A stretch of DNA of 13,959 nucleotides from Acholeplasmataceae bacterium UBA6235. Its GTDB lineage: Bacteria; Bacillota_I; Bacilli_A; Acholeplasmatales; UBA5453. The stretch covers positions 1 through 13,959 of the forward strand of contig DJWH01000104.1 in assembly GCA_002441525.1 (NCBI GenBank), written 5' to 3'. Below the pieces are notes generated by a model, which saw only the letters and a list, made by a program, of their open reading frames with translations, ran no database searches and was not told where the DNA came from. Below are positions 7,334 to 13,959 of the stretch, piece after piece. Each line of letters begins with the position of its first letter. The stretch's first letter is position 1. The translations under genes were made by a program, and so were the position numbers.

Positions 7334-8344
7334 CTAACCGACAATACCGGTTCTTTCAATCGATTCAACAAATTGTTTTTGAACAAATAAATACATAATG
7401 AGCAGTGGTAACATCATGAGTAACGCCGCAACGTTGCTGATGAGGGCTAAGAAGAGTGGGTTTTCCCACACATCTTGACCAACCAAATCCAGACCACCGG
7501 TGTAGAACAATTGTGCATACATGTTTTCTGCAGCATTGAGTAGACGCATGGTTAAGATTGGAAAATCTGCTGTGGATACTTCAAAGATTTTCACATAATA
7601 GGCATCATTCCACGCCCATACAAACGAGAATAGACCAACGGTAACCATCGCGCCTCTGGCGTTTGGTAACATAACATTAAAGAATATTCTAAAGACACCA
7701 GCACCATCAATCTGTGCGGATTCTTCCAATTCCTTTGGTAATCCCGCAAAGAATTGTCTAAAGATAAAAATGAAGATACCAGAACGAATCCCCATACCAA
7801 GGAGGTTCATCAAATAGATAGAGGTTTGCTTCCCAATCAATTGAAGGTCTCTAAAGTAGAGATATTGTGATAATGATAAAGCTTGTGGCGGGATGACAAT
7901 GGTTAAGATGACCAAAATGAATAGGGTATTGGTAACTTTGTTCTTAAGTCTTGAAAAAGCATACCCTGCCAACGCAGTAGAGAATAACTGTAACACCATC
8001 GAAATGAATGAGATGGTCGCTGTATTGATCAGTGCATCCTTATAATCCAACACCAATACCGCGAGTTCTAGGTTTTTTAATGACCAAATCTCAGGTATCC
8101 AAATAACCGCTGGGTTATTGACATCTTCTGGTGCTCTTAGGGCTTGTAGGATTTGTTGGATGGTTGGGAACAAAATAACGAAGCACAACCCAATCAAAAA
8201 TACATAACGGAAGAATGACCCAAAGAATGCTTGGAAATCTCTTTTTCTTTTCGCATTCAACTTTTGTGTGAAATACGTATTTTTAATCTCTGTTTTCTTC
8301 TTAAGGATGAATGCTTTAATGGTTTGGAAGAGATTAGTTTTCAT
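7334..8344 (-). CDS. Carbohydrate ABC transporter permease, MalG/UgpE-like (second subunit)
   Basis: This is a 336-residue inner-membrane permease of the CUT1 type. It has six or so hydrophobic segments (first around 43-62) and the cytoplasmic EAA loop ELEESAQIDGAGVFRIFF (206-222), with Gly214 and the closing LP at 226-227, which docks on the transporter ATPase. The tail VQKQFVESIERTGIVG matches the usual C-terminus of MalG-type subunits. The N-terminus (1-40) is longer and more basic than usual. I chose the ATG at 8344 because GGAGGT (8352-8357) sits 7 nt upstream; a TTG at 8365 would place that ribosome site inside the gene. The chosen start overlaps the preceding permease by 11 nt. No ATPase or binding protein is in the window. 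Confidence 0.93.
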   Translation of the reverse strand: MKTNLFQTIKAFILKKKTEIKNTYFTQKLNAKRKRDFQAFFGSFFRYVFLIGLCFVILFPTIQQILQALRAPEDVNNPAVIWIPEIWSLKNLELAVLVLDYKDALINTATISFISMVLQLFSTALAGYAFSRLKNKVTNTLFILVILTIVIPPQALSLSQYLYFRDLQLIGKQTSIYLMNLLGMGIRSGIFIFIFRQFFAGLPKELEESAQIDGAGVFRIFFNVMLPNARGAMVTVGLFSFVWAWNDAYYVKIFEVSTADFPILTMRLLNAAENMYAQLFYTGGLDLVGQDVWENPLFLALISNVAALLMMLPLLIMYLFVQKQFVESIERTGIVG

Positions 8345-9263
8345 AATGAGAACCTCCAATACCAAAGATTTTAGCTAATAAGAAGATGATGAGTAGAATC
8401 ACCAAAATCGATCCCACATACATCCATGACATCGCTGAGGAAAGTCCCCATTGTTGGCTATTGAGTTCATCTGAAATAATGCCTGAAACCGATGAAGTCA
8501 AGAACGTATCGACCAGTGCATATACGGTGACGGTAAGGATGTGAGGGGACACGTTTGGTAACGTGATCAGCCAGAACATTTCATAGGCTGTCGCGCCTTC
8601 AATCTTCGCAGCTTCATACAAGTGTTTTGGTACAGATTGAATGGATGCTAAAAACAGAAGGATTGGCACCCCTGCCAACGCCAAGATGTCGTAGATACGA
8701 CCAATCAATCCACTGATAAATCCAACAATCATTTGATCTAAACCGGTTTGAACCAAGAAATACTCTAAGTCAAACAGCTGACCAATGTTTTGTTGTTCAA
8801 GGATTTGTGTAATGATATCTCCGCCACCGAGTGCTGTTGCAACCGCAGCTGAGTTTAAAATCACTGGGATAAAGAATATCGCACGTACTACAGCTCTTCC
8901 GCGAAATTTCGCATTCAGCATGACTGCGATGAATAGACTAAAAATCAGTAAGACAGGTAAGTTAATCACCACGTCGGTGACGGTATTGATCAATTCCACT
9001 TTAAAGCTGCTCACGGTAGTTACGTGGGTATTCCACGCAAATAAGTAATTACCAAACCCGACAAATTCAAGCACAATTTCACCCACACGTGGGGTCAACT
9101 TGAAGAATGAATACATGAAGGATTGGATGAGCGGCATACCAAATAAGAATACAATCCCTAACAACCATGGCAACAAGAATATAAACGACCACAATTGTTT
9201 TTGTTTTTGATACTTATTGATATTTTTCGTGTTTACACGGATATTTTTTTGTACTTGTTGCAT
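8334..9263 (-). CDS. Carbohydrate ABC transporter permease, MalF/UgpA-like (first subunit)
   Basis: This is a 309-residue membrane permease that pairs with the MalG-like subunit downstream. After a polar, lysine-rich N-terminus (1-23) come about six membrane segments, the first at about 24-43 (FIFLLPWLLGIVFLFG). The EAA loop is at 217-236 (EAAKIEGATAYEMF...ITLP), with Gly223 and the closing Pro236, the ATPase-docking signature. The segment between about 145 and 180 (GGGDIITQILEQQNIGQLF...) is a longer extracytoplasmic loop than in the maltose system and resembles MalF-type subunits of the DUF5696-associated clusters I recall from Bacillota. ATG at 9263 has AGGGGGT (9271-9277) 7 nt upstream, on the end of the DUF5696 gene, which stops 1 nt before this start. 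The substrate is likely an amino-sugar saccharide, judged only from the downstream enzymes. Confidence 0.92.
   Translation of the reverse strand: MQQVQKNIRVNTKNINKYQKQKQLWSFIFLLPWLLGIVFLFGMPLIQSFMYSFFKLTPRVGEIVLEFVGFGNYLFAWNTHVTTVSSFKVELINTVTDVVINLPVLLIFSLFIAVMLNAKFRGRAVVRAIFFIPVILNSAAVATALGGGDIITQILEQQNIGQLFDLEYFLVQTGLDQMIVGFISGLIGRIYDILALAGVPILLFLASIQSVPKHLYEAAKIEGATAYEMFWLITLPNVSPHILTVTVYALVDTFLTSSVSGIISDELNSQQWGLSSAMSWMYVGSILVILLIIFLLAKIFGIGGSHYEN
8352..8357 (-). promoter_or_regulatory. Ribosome binding site deciding the MalG-like permease start
   Basis: GGAGGT on the minus strand lies 7 nt before ATG 8344 and is downstream of the in-frame TTG at 8365, so it supports the shorter 336-residue protein. 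Confidence 0.85.
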
Positions 9264-9264
9264 C

Positions 9265-11829
9265 TTAATTACCCCCTACCACTTTATAATTCATGGCGAA
9301 GACGACTTGTCCTAGGTAACTATATGGCGTCAAGTTGTAGTTAATCACGACTTCTAATCCATGTGAATACGTAACTTTATACACGTTATTCGCAATAATT
9401 TCATGTTGAACCAAACGGCCTTGGTGGATACCAATGGCATCGAGTTCTTCTTTTTGTGTCTGCATCAAATCCAACCAGTTTTTGTAGTAGGTCGAGTTGT
9501 ACTGATTGTATTCGGTGTTGAGTAATTCCCTCGAATCGTCATAGGTGAGGGTATACTTTAAATTCGACCCAGTTTCAATGGCTTTCAAGAAATTATACTC
9601 AATGCTTCTGGTTGAGATGATATTGATAGAATCCCCAGCATAATCTACAAGGCCTGATAATGCCAATTGAAGAAGGGGAATTTGTTCATCAATGATGGCG
9701 TATAATGTGGTATCTGTCGGCAAATCTGTGATGTATTTCGCATAAGGCATCGCGAAACCCATCGGGTTACGTAACATCAGTTGTTTGTTGGATTCCGCTA
9801 AAATCGCTTGTTGTAAACGTAAGGCATCCTGTTTAAATAGGATGTTTGATTTGTCATAAGAACCGGTTAAATATTGTCCTAACATGGATAAATCGATATA
9901 GTCATGTTTGAAATCCTTGACCATTTTATCGTAAATCGCTTGATAGTACTTTGGGTTAATGATGTAATCTGCATCACTATGTGGATACATCGTTTCAGAA
10001 TAAGGTAATCCTGTTGGGTAATGATATTCGTATAAATACGCATTGTTGCCTGTGATTCTCTTTGCTGAGTAGGTGTATTGGTCAGAGAAACGACGATACC
10101 CATTTACCGTCATCAATTTCACCGATGCATACACGTCAATATGATCGGTTTCTAGCGTATTCACCATACGCTTAAACCCTTGTTCATTGCCTAAAACACG
10201 TTCGACATCCATCTTGGTTTCAATGGATTGTGAAAGACCACCATTGAATACACCGGAATAAATCACATTGATGTCATCGATGTTCAACGCTTGCATATCA
10301 TCAATGATTTTGAGTGCTTGTTTGAATGTGGTAAGTGAGCGTGTGGTATTATACGGGATACCTAAGAAAAATTCTTTTTTATCGTAAGCACCTAAAAACT
10401 CTGTGGTGATGACGGTTTGTGTGGTTTGATCATTAAAACTTAATCCATAAGTATCGATCAAGTAATTTCGATAGCTCTCAGCTACCCCCACATAATTATT
10501 TTTCGCGCCAGTGAGAAACTCGTACTGAACCACAAAATCGGTTCTGACAATCGGTTTTGTCCATAGTGTGATTCCGTGTGGTACCGATGGGGTACCTAAC
10601 GTGATGGCTTCAGACTCTCTAAGGTTAAATGATATAAATACATTGTTGTAAGAGTCAATACGCCCAGAGACATCGGCGTTGATGGTTGCCATAGCATCCC
10701 CTTCAGTGATGATACCTGCAAATCCACCGACTTCTTTGATCATACCAAAGACTGGGATGGTGATGTCTTGTTGTTGTTCTCTCATCTTAAATGGTAGTAA
10801 AGCCAAATCTTGACCATAAAGGCGTTTGCGATAAGGGTTTTGATAATACTTACCATTGTTAAAGTTCATGATGGCTCCCGTACCATCCGGTAAGACGATG
10901 TAACCTTCGGTTGGGACGCCAGCGATTTCCGCGATGGCAGTACCGAACATTGGGTATAAGGAAATACTTGAAATACGAGACCCACCAAATTCTTGTAAGG
11001 TATTTCTCATGATGGCAGTTTGAATACCTTTATCTGTGAGTTTCACTTCTACACCAATTTGAAAGCGGATTTTTTCATAATCCACAGTATATCCATAACC
11101 AAAGTTTTCCTCAATGGCTTGTTCACGGGTATAACCCAACTTACCATAGAATATGTCGTATAAACGGTTGATGACTAAACGGCTCATGGTTTCATAACGA
11201 GCAATCTCGTATAGACCCGTGACTTCATCAAATTTGGTATAGGCGATTTGTTCTAAAATGGCTCGGTCTTCTAAGGTTTCCATGATTTCTTTTGGCAGAA
11301 ACTTCGGGAAAAATAGATAATCGACTTCTAAGTCTTCTAACATATACAAGACTTGGAAACCATCGTTGAGATACTTGATTTTATAGGTGCGTTCTCCAGC
11401 TGCAGAGAGTCTGCTTTCTGGATGACTGATGGAAAACTTATAGTTGTTGATGGTCGTTAATGATCCATTCGCATCCACATATTGAACTTCTAAGGTTGCT
11501 TTTTGTTTTTCAATCGCGGTAGGGGTAATTTTACCAGATTCGGCTTCCCATGGGTCTGGGATGGTTGGGTTCGATTGCCAGACTTCACCATTGCGTTTAT
11601 CTACCACTTTGAAATACGTATTGGTTTCATCCAAATACAGTTCAAAATTCGCATTCGATACCACCAGTTTGTTGTTATCACTGAGTTCACTACCTGCCAC
11701 AAATCCAGTTTCATCAAATGGAATGAGTTCAGGGAATTGTAAGTCTGCAGCCTTTAATTTAAATGCCAATTGATAGGTTGTGATGCCTAAGATGATGACT
11801 AGGATGCCAATCCATATTTTTAATTTCAT
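9265..11829 (-). CDS. DUF5696-type membrane-anchored extracellular protein, possible glycosidase-like fold
   Basis: This 854-residue protein starts with a single membrane anchor or uncleaved signal (residues 5-24, WIGILVIILGITTYQLAF), with the rest outside the cell. Residues about 55-460 look rich in beta structure, including YFKVVDKRNGEVWQS (72-86), GYIVLPDGTGAIMNF (309-323) and VGVAESYRNYL (447-457). From about 472 to 760 an alternating pattern suggests a TIM-barrel-like domain: TEFLGAY, then TTFKQALKIIDDM, INVIYSGVFNGG (520-531), DVYASVKLM, HDYIDLSMLG (642-651). The C-terminal 810-854 is a small beta domain. I recognise it as a DUF5696 family member, a family encoded beside Yip1 proteins and sugar ABC permeases in Bacillota. 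Asp646 is one possible catalytic residue, but no function is proven. AGGAGG (11838-11843) lies on the stop of the Yip1 gene, 8 nt before the ATG. Confidence 0.82.
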   Translation of the reverse strand: MKLKIWIGILVIILGITTYQLAFKLKAADLQFPELIPFDETGFVAGSELSDNNKLVVSNANFELYLDETNTYFKVVDKRNGEVWQSNPTIPDPWEAESGKITPTAIEKQKATLEVQYVDANGSLTTINNYKFSISHPESRLSAAGERTYKIKYLNDGFQVLYMLEDLEVDYLFFPKFLPKEIMETLEDRAILEQIAYTKFDEVTGLYEIARYETMSRLVINRLYDIFYGKLGYTREQAIEENFGYGYTVDYEKIRFQIGVEVKLTDKGIQTAIMRNTLQEFGGSRISSISLYPMFGTAIAEIAGVPTEGYIVLPDGTGAIMNFNNGKYYQNPYRKRLYGQDLALLPFKMREQQQDITIPVFGMIKEVGGFAGIITEGDAMATINADVSGRIDSYNNVFISFNLRESEAITLGTPSVPHGITLWTKPIVRTDFVVQYEFLTGAKNNYVGVAESYRNYLIDTYGLSFNDQTTQTVITTEFLGAYDKKEFFLGIPYNTTRSLTTFKQALKIIDDMQALNIDDINVIYSGVFNGGLSQSIETKMDVERVLGNEQGFKRMVNTLETDHIDVYASVKLMTVNGYRRFSDQYTYSAKRITGNNAYLYEYHYPTGLPYSETMYPHSDADYIINPKYYQAIYDKMVKDFKHDYIDLSMLGQYLTGSYDKSNILFKQDALRLQQAILAESNKQLMLRNPMGFAMPYAKYITDLPTDTTLYAIIDEQIPLLQLALSGLVDYAGDSINIISTRSIEYNFLKAIETGSNLKYTLTYDDSRELLNTEYNQYNSTYYKNWLDLMQTQKEELDAIGIHQGRLVQHEIIANNVYKVTYSHGLEVVINYNLTPYSYLGQVVFAMNYKVVGGN

Positions 11830-11841
11830 AGTGATTGCCTC

Positions 11842-12483
11842 CTAATATCGCAACGATATTTCATTGTAGATGGAAGCCACAAACGAAATAAACTGTTGGA
11901 TTAAATCAAAGAATAGTAACCCTAAAAACATCAATACCGCCATCGCGATGAAGGTTGCGATAAAGGCCAAGATCGTTTTAAAGAGACCATAATTATGAAT
12001 GTTTAAAATACCCATGAATAACATCCAACCTGCAGCGACATATGAAATCGAAACTGCTAGGGTATAAAATGCCATTTCTTCGAGGGTTAAAAAGTTTGAA
12101 ATAATGACGGCTGGAAATCCAACGATGAGGATAGGAAACAAGGAATACCCTGTTACCATGAGGATTTCTTTATATTTGCCTTTACCTTCCATCAACGTGG
12201 TCACTGACCAATTGGCAGCGGTAAAGATGCCAACCAATAAGACCACAGCAAATATTTCTTCTAAGGAATTTAGCAACATCGGATTACGATTGTTGATGAG
12301 TGGTCCTTCATATTGATAGGTGAAAATGCGGAGGAATGCAAACAAGAAGATAAAGGTAATCGCAACACTCATTTTGCCTTTTTCATAGCGCTTGAATTCT
12401 TCATACCCATCAAATGGATGAAATAATACATATTTTGGAAAGCTGAGGAATTGTTCCTTGAAGCGTTTGAAATTAATCTTCAT
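11842..12483 (-). CDS. Yip1-family integral membrane protein
   Basis: This 213-residue polytopic protein has about five hydrophobic segments (approximately 37-55, 76-95, 110-130, 137-160 and 168-192). The cytoplasmic-looking N-terminus contains LFHPFDGYEEFKRYEKG (20-36), and GYSLFPILIV (112-121) matches the Yip1 domain signature. The bacterial Yip1 domain has no settled biochemical role. Its position between the NHL/TPR gene and the DUF5696 gene suggests part of the same envelope assembly. I chose ATG 12483, because GGAGGT (12494-12499) lies 10 nt upstream. A GTG at 12501 would put that site within the coding region. The start overlaps the end of the NHL gene by 11 nt. Confidence 0.8.
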   Translation of the reverse strand: MKINFKRFKEQFLSFPKYVLFHPFDGYEEFKRYEKGKMSVAITFIFLFAFLRIFTYQYEGPLINNRNPMLLNSLEEIFAVVLLVGIFTAANWSVTTLMEGKGKYKEILMVTGYSLFPILIVGFPAVIISNFLTLEEMAFYTLAVSISYVAAGWMLFMGILNIHNYGLFKTILAFIATFIAMAVLMFLGLLFFDLIQQFISFVASIYNEISLRY

Positions 12484-13939
12484 ATAGAACGTGACCTCCA
12501 CTTCTGATGGTCTTACGAATCTTGATGTAGACGAATAGACCTGCTAAAGCAACCGTTCCGCCCATGATCCAACCAAAGTTTTCTCTTAGGATTTCATTAC
12601 GGTAACCTTTAAATGCTTTCGAATAATAGAAATCATCGTGTCCTAATTTGAAATAGGCCATGGCTTCTTTGTATTCACCTTGTCTTAACAAGTATTTACC
12701 AATGCCATTGTAAGACACTTCATAGTTGGTGTTTAATACCAAGACCTCACGCCAAATTTGTGCAGCTTCATCAAATAAACCTTCATCTTGAAGGGATACG
12801 GCTTGATTGACTGAACGTCCAAAATCGGTGAGTCGATAAACGATGACTGTTCTAGTTTTACGGTCTAGCACCATGATGTCATCATTTAGATAGGCAACAG
12901 CCACACCTTCTGTGAACTTATCGCTTTGTTGACCTTCAGCGCTATTGATATAGAGTAAATTACCCTCATTATCATAGGTGAAAAGTCTTGAGCGTTTTTG
13001 ATCTAATACAGTATAAATACCATGTTCAGTATAGGCGATATCTTGAAGTAATGATGGTCCAGTTACAACGTACTTATTGCCTGCTTCTAGGTAATGAATG
13101 TCCCCCATTGGCGGGAAATAACCACGTTTTTTAATGACATCGATCCCTTTTGGATTGATCAATTGAATGGTATTTTTAGCGTTGTTTTCGCTGGGTTTCG
13201 ATGTCGCATAAATGAAACTTTCTGGATTGAGCACCACATTGGTGTATTCGGTTGGTAAGAATAACTTTAACTGTGCCAACTGTGCTTCTGTCATCATGTT
13301 TCTTCTAAATATTTCGTAGGGTGTCATCTGTATTGGATTGACACCTGTAAAGCGATTAAAATCACCATTAGAAGAAAGTTCAATGATGCCTTCATAGACA
13401 TTTTTCGCGATTACGTACATGCGTTCTGTCGCATCCACAGTAATCTTGATGGGTTCAAAGTTAAGTTCTTCAAACGTTGGGTCATCAATGGTATCAAACA
13501 CATCGATGACTTCGTAGTCACGATTGAGTTTAACAATGCGCTTATTACCTGTATCAGCCACATAAATGGCGTTATTGGTCACTTCTAATCCAAATGCCCC
13601 ATTGAGTGTTGTTGACGCTTCTGCGAAACCAGGTTCTTGTTTATCCAGAAAAGCTTGGGTAAATGGGAAATCCTTAACTACTTCAACGAGTTCAAATTGT
13701 GGATTCACAACCACGATTGCATTTTCAGTGGAATCCACCATATAGATGTGATCATCAAAAACCACCATATCTTCTGGTGTAGATAAGGTTGTCCCTAAAG
13801 TTTGCGCATTGAAATACGCAGCAAACGTCATGCCTGGTGCGGAATGAATGACTTCGTTATAATAGGAATAATTATACGAAACCGATGAAATTTGCAATGG
13901 TAAGGTGAATAACAGGGTGAAAAATGCGAATATTTTCAT
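12473..13939 (-). CDS. NHL-repeat beta-propeller protein with TPR and C-terminal membrane anchor
   Basis: This is a 488-residue exported membrane protein. Residues 1-20 are a signal peptide. Residues about 50-370 carry NHL/propeller blades, for example PEDMVVFDDHIYMVD (55-69), AFGLEVTNNAIYVADTGNKRIVKL (115-138), IKITVDATERMYVIA and ITVL-like blades ending at VAYLNDDIMVLDRKTRTVIVYRL. Residues about 376-440 hold two TPR-like helical pairs (GLFDEAAQIWREVL, GEYKEAMAYFKLG). A transmembrane helix follows at about 455-473, with a short basic tail inside the cell. This layout suggests an extracytoplasmic scaffold or glycan/protein-binding subunit; no catalytic motif is apparent. AGGAGG (13946-13951) lies 6 nt before the ATG. 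It is the first visible gene of the operon, and what precedes it is outside the window. Confidence 0.85.
   Translation of the reverse strand: MKIFAFFTLLFTLPLQISSVSYNYSYYNEVIHSAPGMTFAAYFNAQTLGTTLSTPEDMVVFDDHIYMVDSTENAIVVVNPQFELVEVVKDFPFTQAFLDKQEPGFAEASTTLNGAFGLEVTNNAIYVADTGNKRIVKLNRDYEVIDVFDTIDDPTFEELNFEPIKITVDATERMYVIAKNVYEGIIELSSNGDFNRFTGVNPIQMTPYEIFRRNMMTEAQLAQLKLFLPTEYTNVVLNPESFIYATSKPSENNAKNTIQLINPKGIDVIKKRGYFPPMGDIHYLEAGNKYVVTGPSLLQDIAYTEHGIYTVLDQKRSRLFTYDNEGNLLYINSAEGQQSDKFTEGVAVAYLNDDIMVLDRKTRTVIVYRLTDFGRSVNQAVSLQDEGLFDEAAQIWREVLVLNTNYEVSYNGIGKYLLRQGEYKEAMAYFKLGHDDFYYSKAFKGYRNEILRENFGWIMGGTVALAGLFVYIKIRKTIRSGGHVLYED
12494..12499 (-). promoter_or_regulatory. Ribosome binding site deciding the Yip1 start
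   Basis: GGAGGT on the minus strand lies 10 nt before ATG 12483 and within the last codons of the NHL gene. It argues against the in-frame GTG at 12501, which lies upstream of it. Confidence 0.8.
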
Positions 13940-13945
13940 GTGTAT

Positions 13946-13951
13946 CCTCCT
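13946..13951 (-). promoter_or_regulatory. Ribosome binding site of the NHL-propeller gene
   Basis: AGGAGG on the minus strand lies 6 nt before ATG 13939. It is directly preceded by TAA (13954-13952), which may be the stop codon of another operon gene beyond the right edge, as elsewhere in this operon where ribosome sites sit on stop codons. Confidence 0.75.
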
Positions 13952-13959
13952 TATTTCAT

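Larger units (their letters stand above)
2185..13939 (-). other. Probable ten-gene operon: envelope/ABC-permease module plus MurNAc-GlcNAc catabolism
   Basis: Ten minus-strand genes follow each other with gaps of at most about 12 nt or overlaps of 8-11 nt, and no internal terminator is visible. Order of transcription: NHL/TPR protein, Yip1 protein, DUF5696 protein, two ABC permeases, YesL/DUF624, NamZ, NagZ, MurK-type kinase, MurQ. Each start has its own Shine-Dalgarno, often lying on the stop codon or last codons of the gene before it, which suggests coupled translation. The unit ends at the hairpin at 2151-2186. Its promoter must lie upstream of 13959, outside the window. Confidence 0.85.

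Noticed and set aside
8345..8365. TTG at 8365 as start of the MalG-like permease
   Set aside because: It would place the strong GGAGGT site inside the gene. ATG 8344 has correct spacing to that site.
8785..9048. 87-codon plus-strand open frame inside the MalF-like permease
   Set aside because: It is opposite a clear permease with an EAA loop. It has no ribosome site and no recognisable protein features.
12484..12501. GTG at 12501 as start of the Yip1 protein
   Set aside because: The GGAGGT site lies downstream of it and at proper distance from ATG 12483.
1..13959. CRISPR arrays, tRNA or rRNA genes, insertion sequences, phage genes
   Set aside because: No repeat-spacer pattern, tRNA-like cloverleaf, transposase or phage protein was seen. 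Almost the whole window is explained by the listed genes.

Overview
The window comes from a low-to-moderate GC member of the Bacillota, or of the related Acholeplasma/Izemoplasma-type Mollicutes. I infer this from strong AGGAGG-type ribosome binding sites, a lipobox lipoprotein, the Gram-positive style of the genes (NamZ, two-domain NagZ, MurK, YesL and DUF5696 families) and heavily overlapping genes. Tryptophans checked are TGG, and a TGA ends one gene (namZ), so the ordinary bacterial code fits. I cannot name the species, and I cannot tell from this window whether the organism has a cell wall.

Layout. (1) Positions 1-1148, minus strand: the first 382 codons of a surface lipoprotein that carries a repeat-like module, a degenerate Ig-like module and the start of what looks like a glycoside hydrolase family 18 barrel. 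The rest lies beyond the left edge. (2) Positions 1149-1256: a short divergent intergenic region with an extended -10 promoter for the lipoprotein and a 19-bp palindrome. (3) Positions 1257-2171, plus strand: a 304-residue tandem GNAT acetyltransferase, possibly a GlmA-like glucosamine N-acetyltransferase. (4) A shared bidirectional terminator at about 2151-2186. (5) Positions 2185-13939, minus strand: ten tightly packed or overlapping genes forming one probable operon, read from right to left. They are an NHL-propeller/TPR membrane protein, a Yip1-type membrane protein, an 854-residue membrane-anchored DUF5696-type protein, two carbohydrate ABC permeases (MalF-like and MalG-like), a YesL/DUF624 membrane protein, then NamZ, NagZ, a MurK-type amino-sugar kinase and MurQ.

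How the genes probably work together. The downstream half is a complete cytoplasmic route for peptidoglycan sugars. NamZ and NagZ, both without signal peptides, would split imported MurNAc/GlcNAc saccharides from the non-reducing end. The kinase would make the 6-phosphates, and MurQ would remove the lactyl ether from MurNAc-6-P to give GlcNAc-6-P. The upstream half supplies the two ABC permeases and a set of poorly understood envelope proteins (NHL/TPR, Yip1, DUF5696, YesL) that I recall as neighbours of sugar ABC transporters in other Bacillota. The substrate-binding protein, ATPase, regulator, NagA/NagB and an amidase are not in the window. The most notable point is this join of an uncharacterised envelope module to a MurNAc-catabolic module. 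It makes peptidoglycan-derived saccharides the leading candidate substrate for the whole system.
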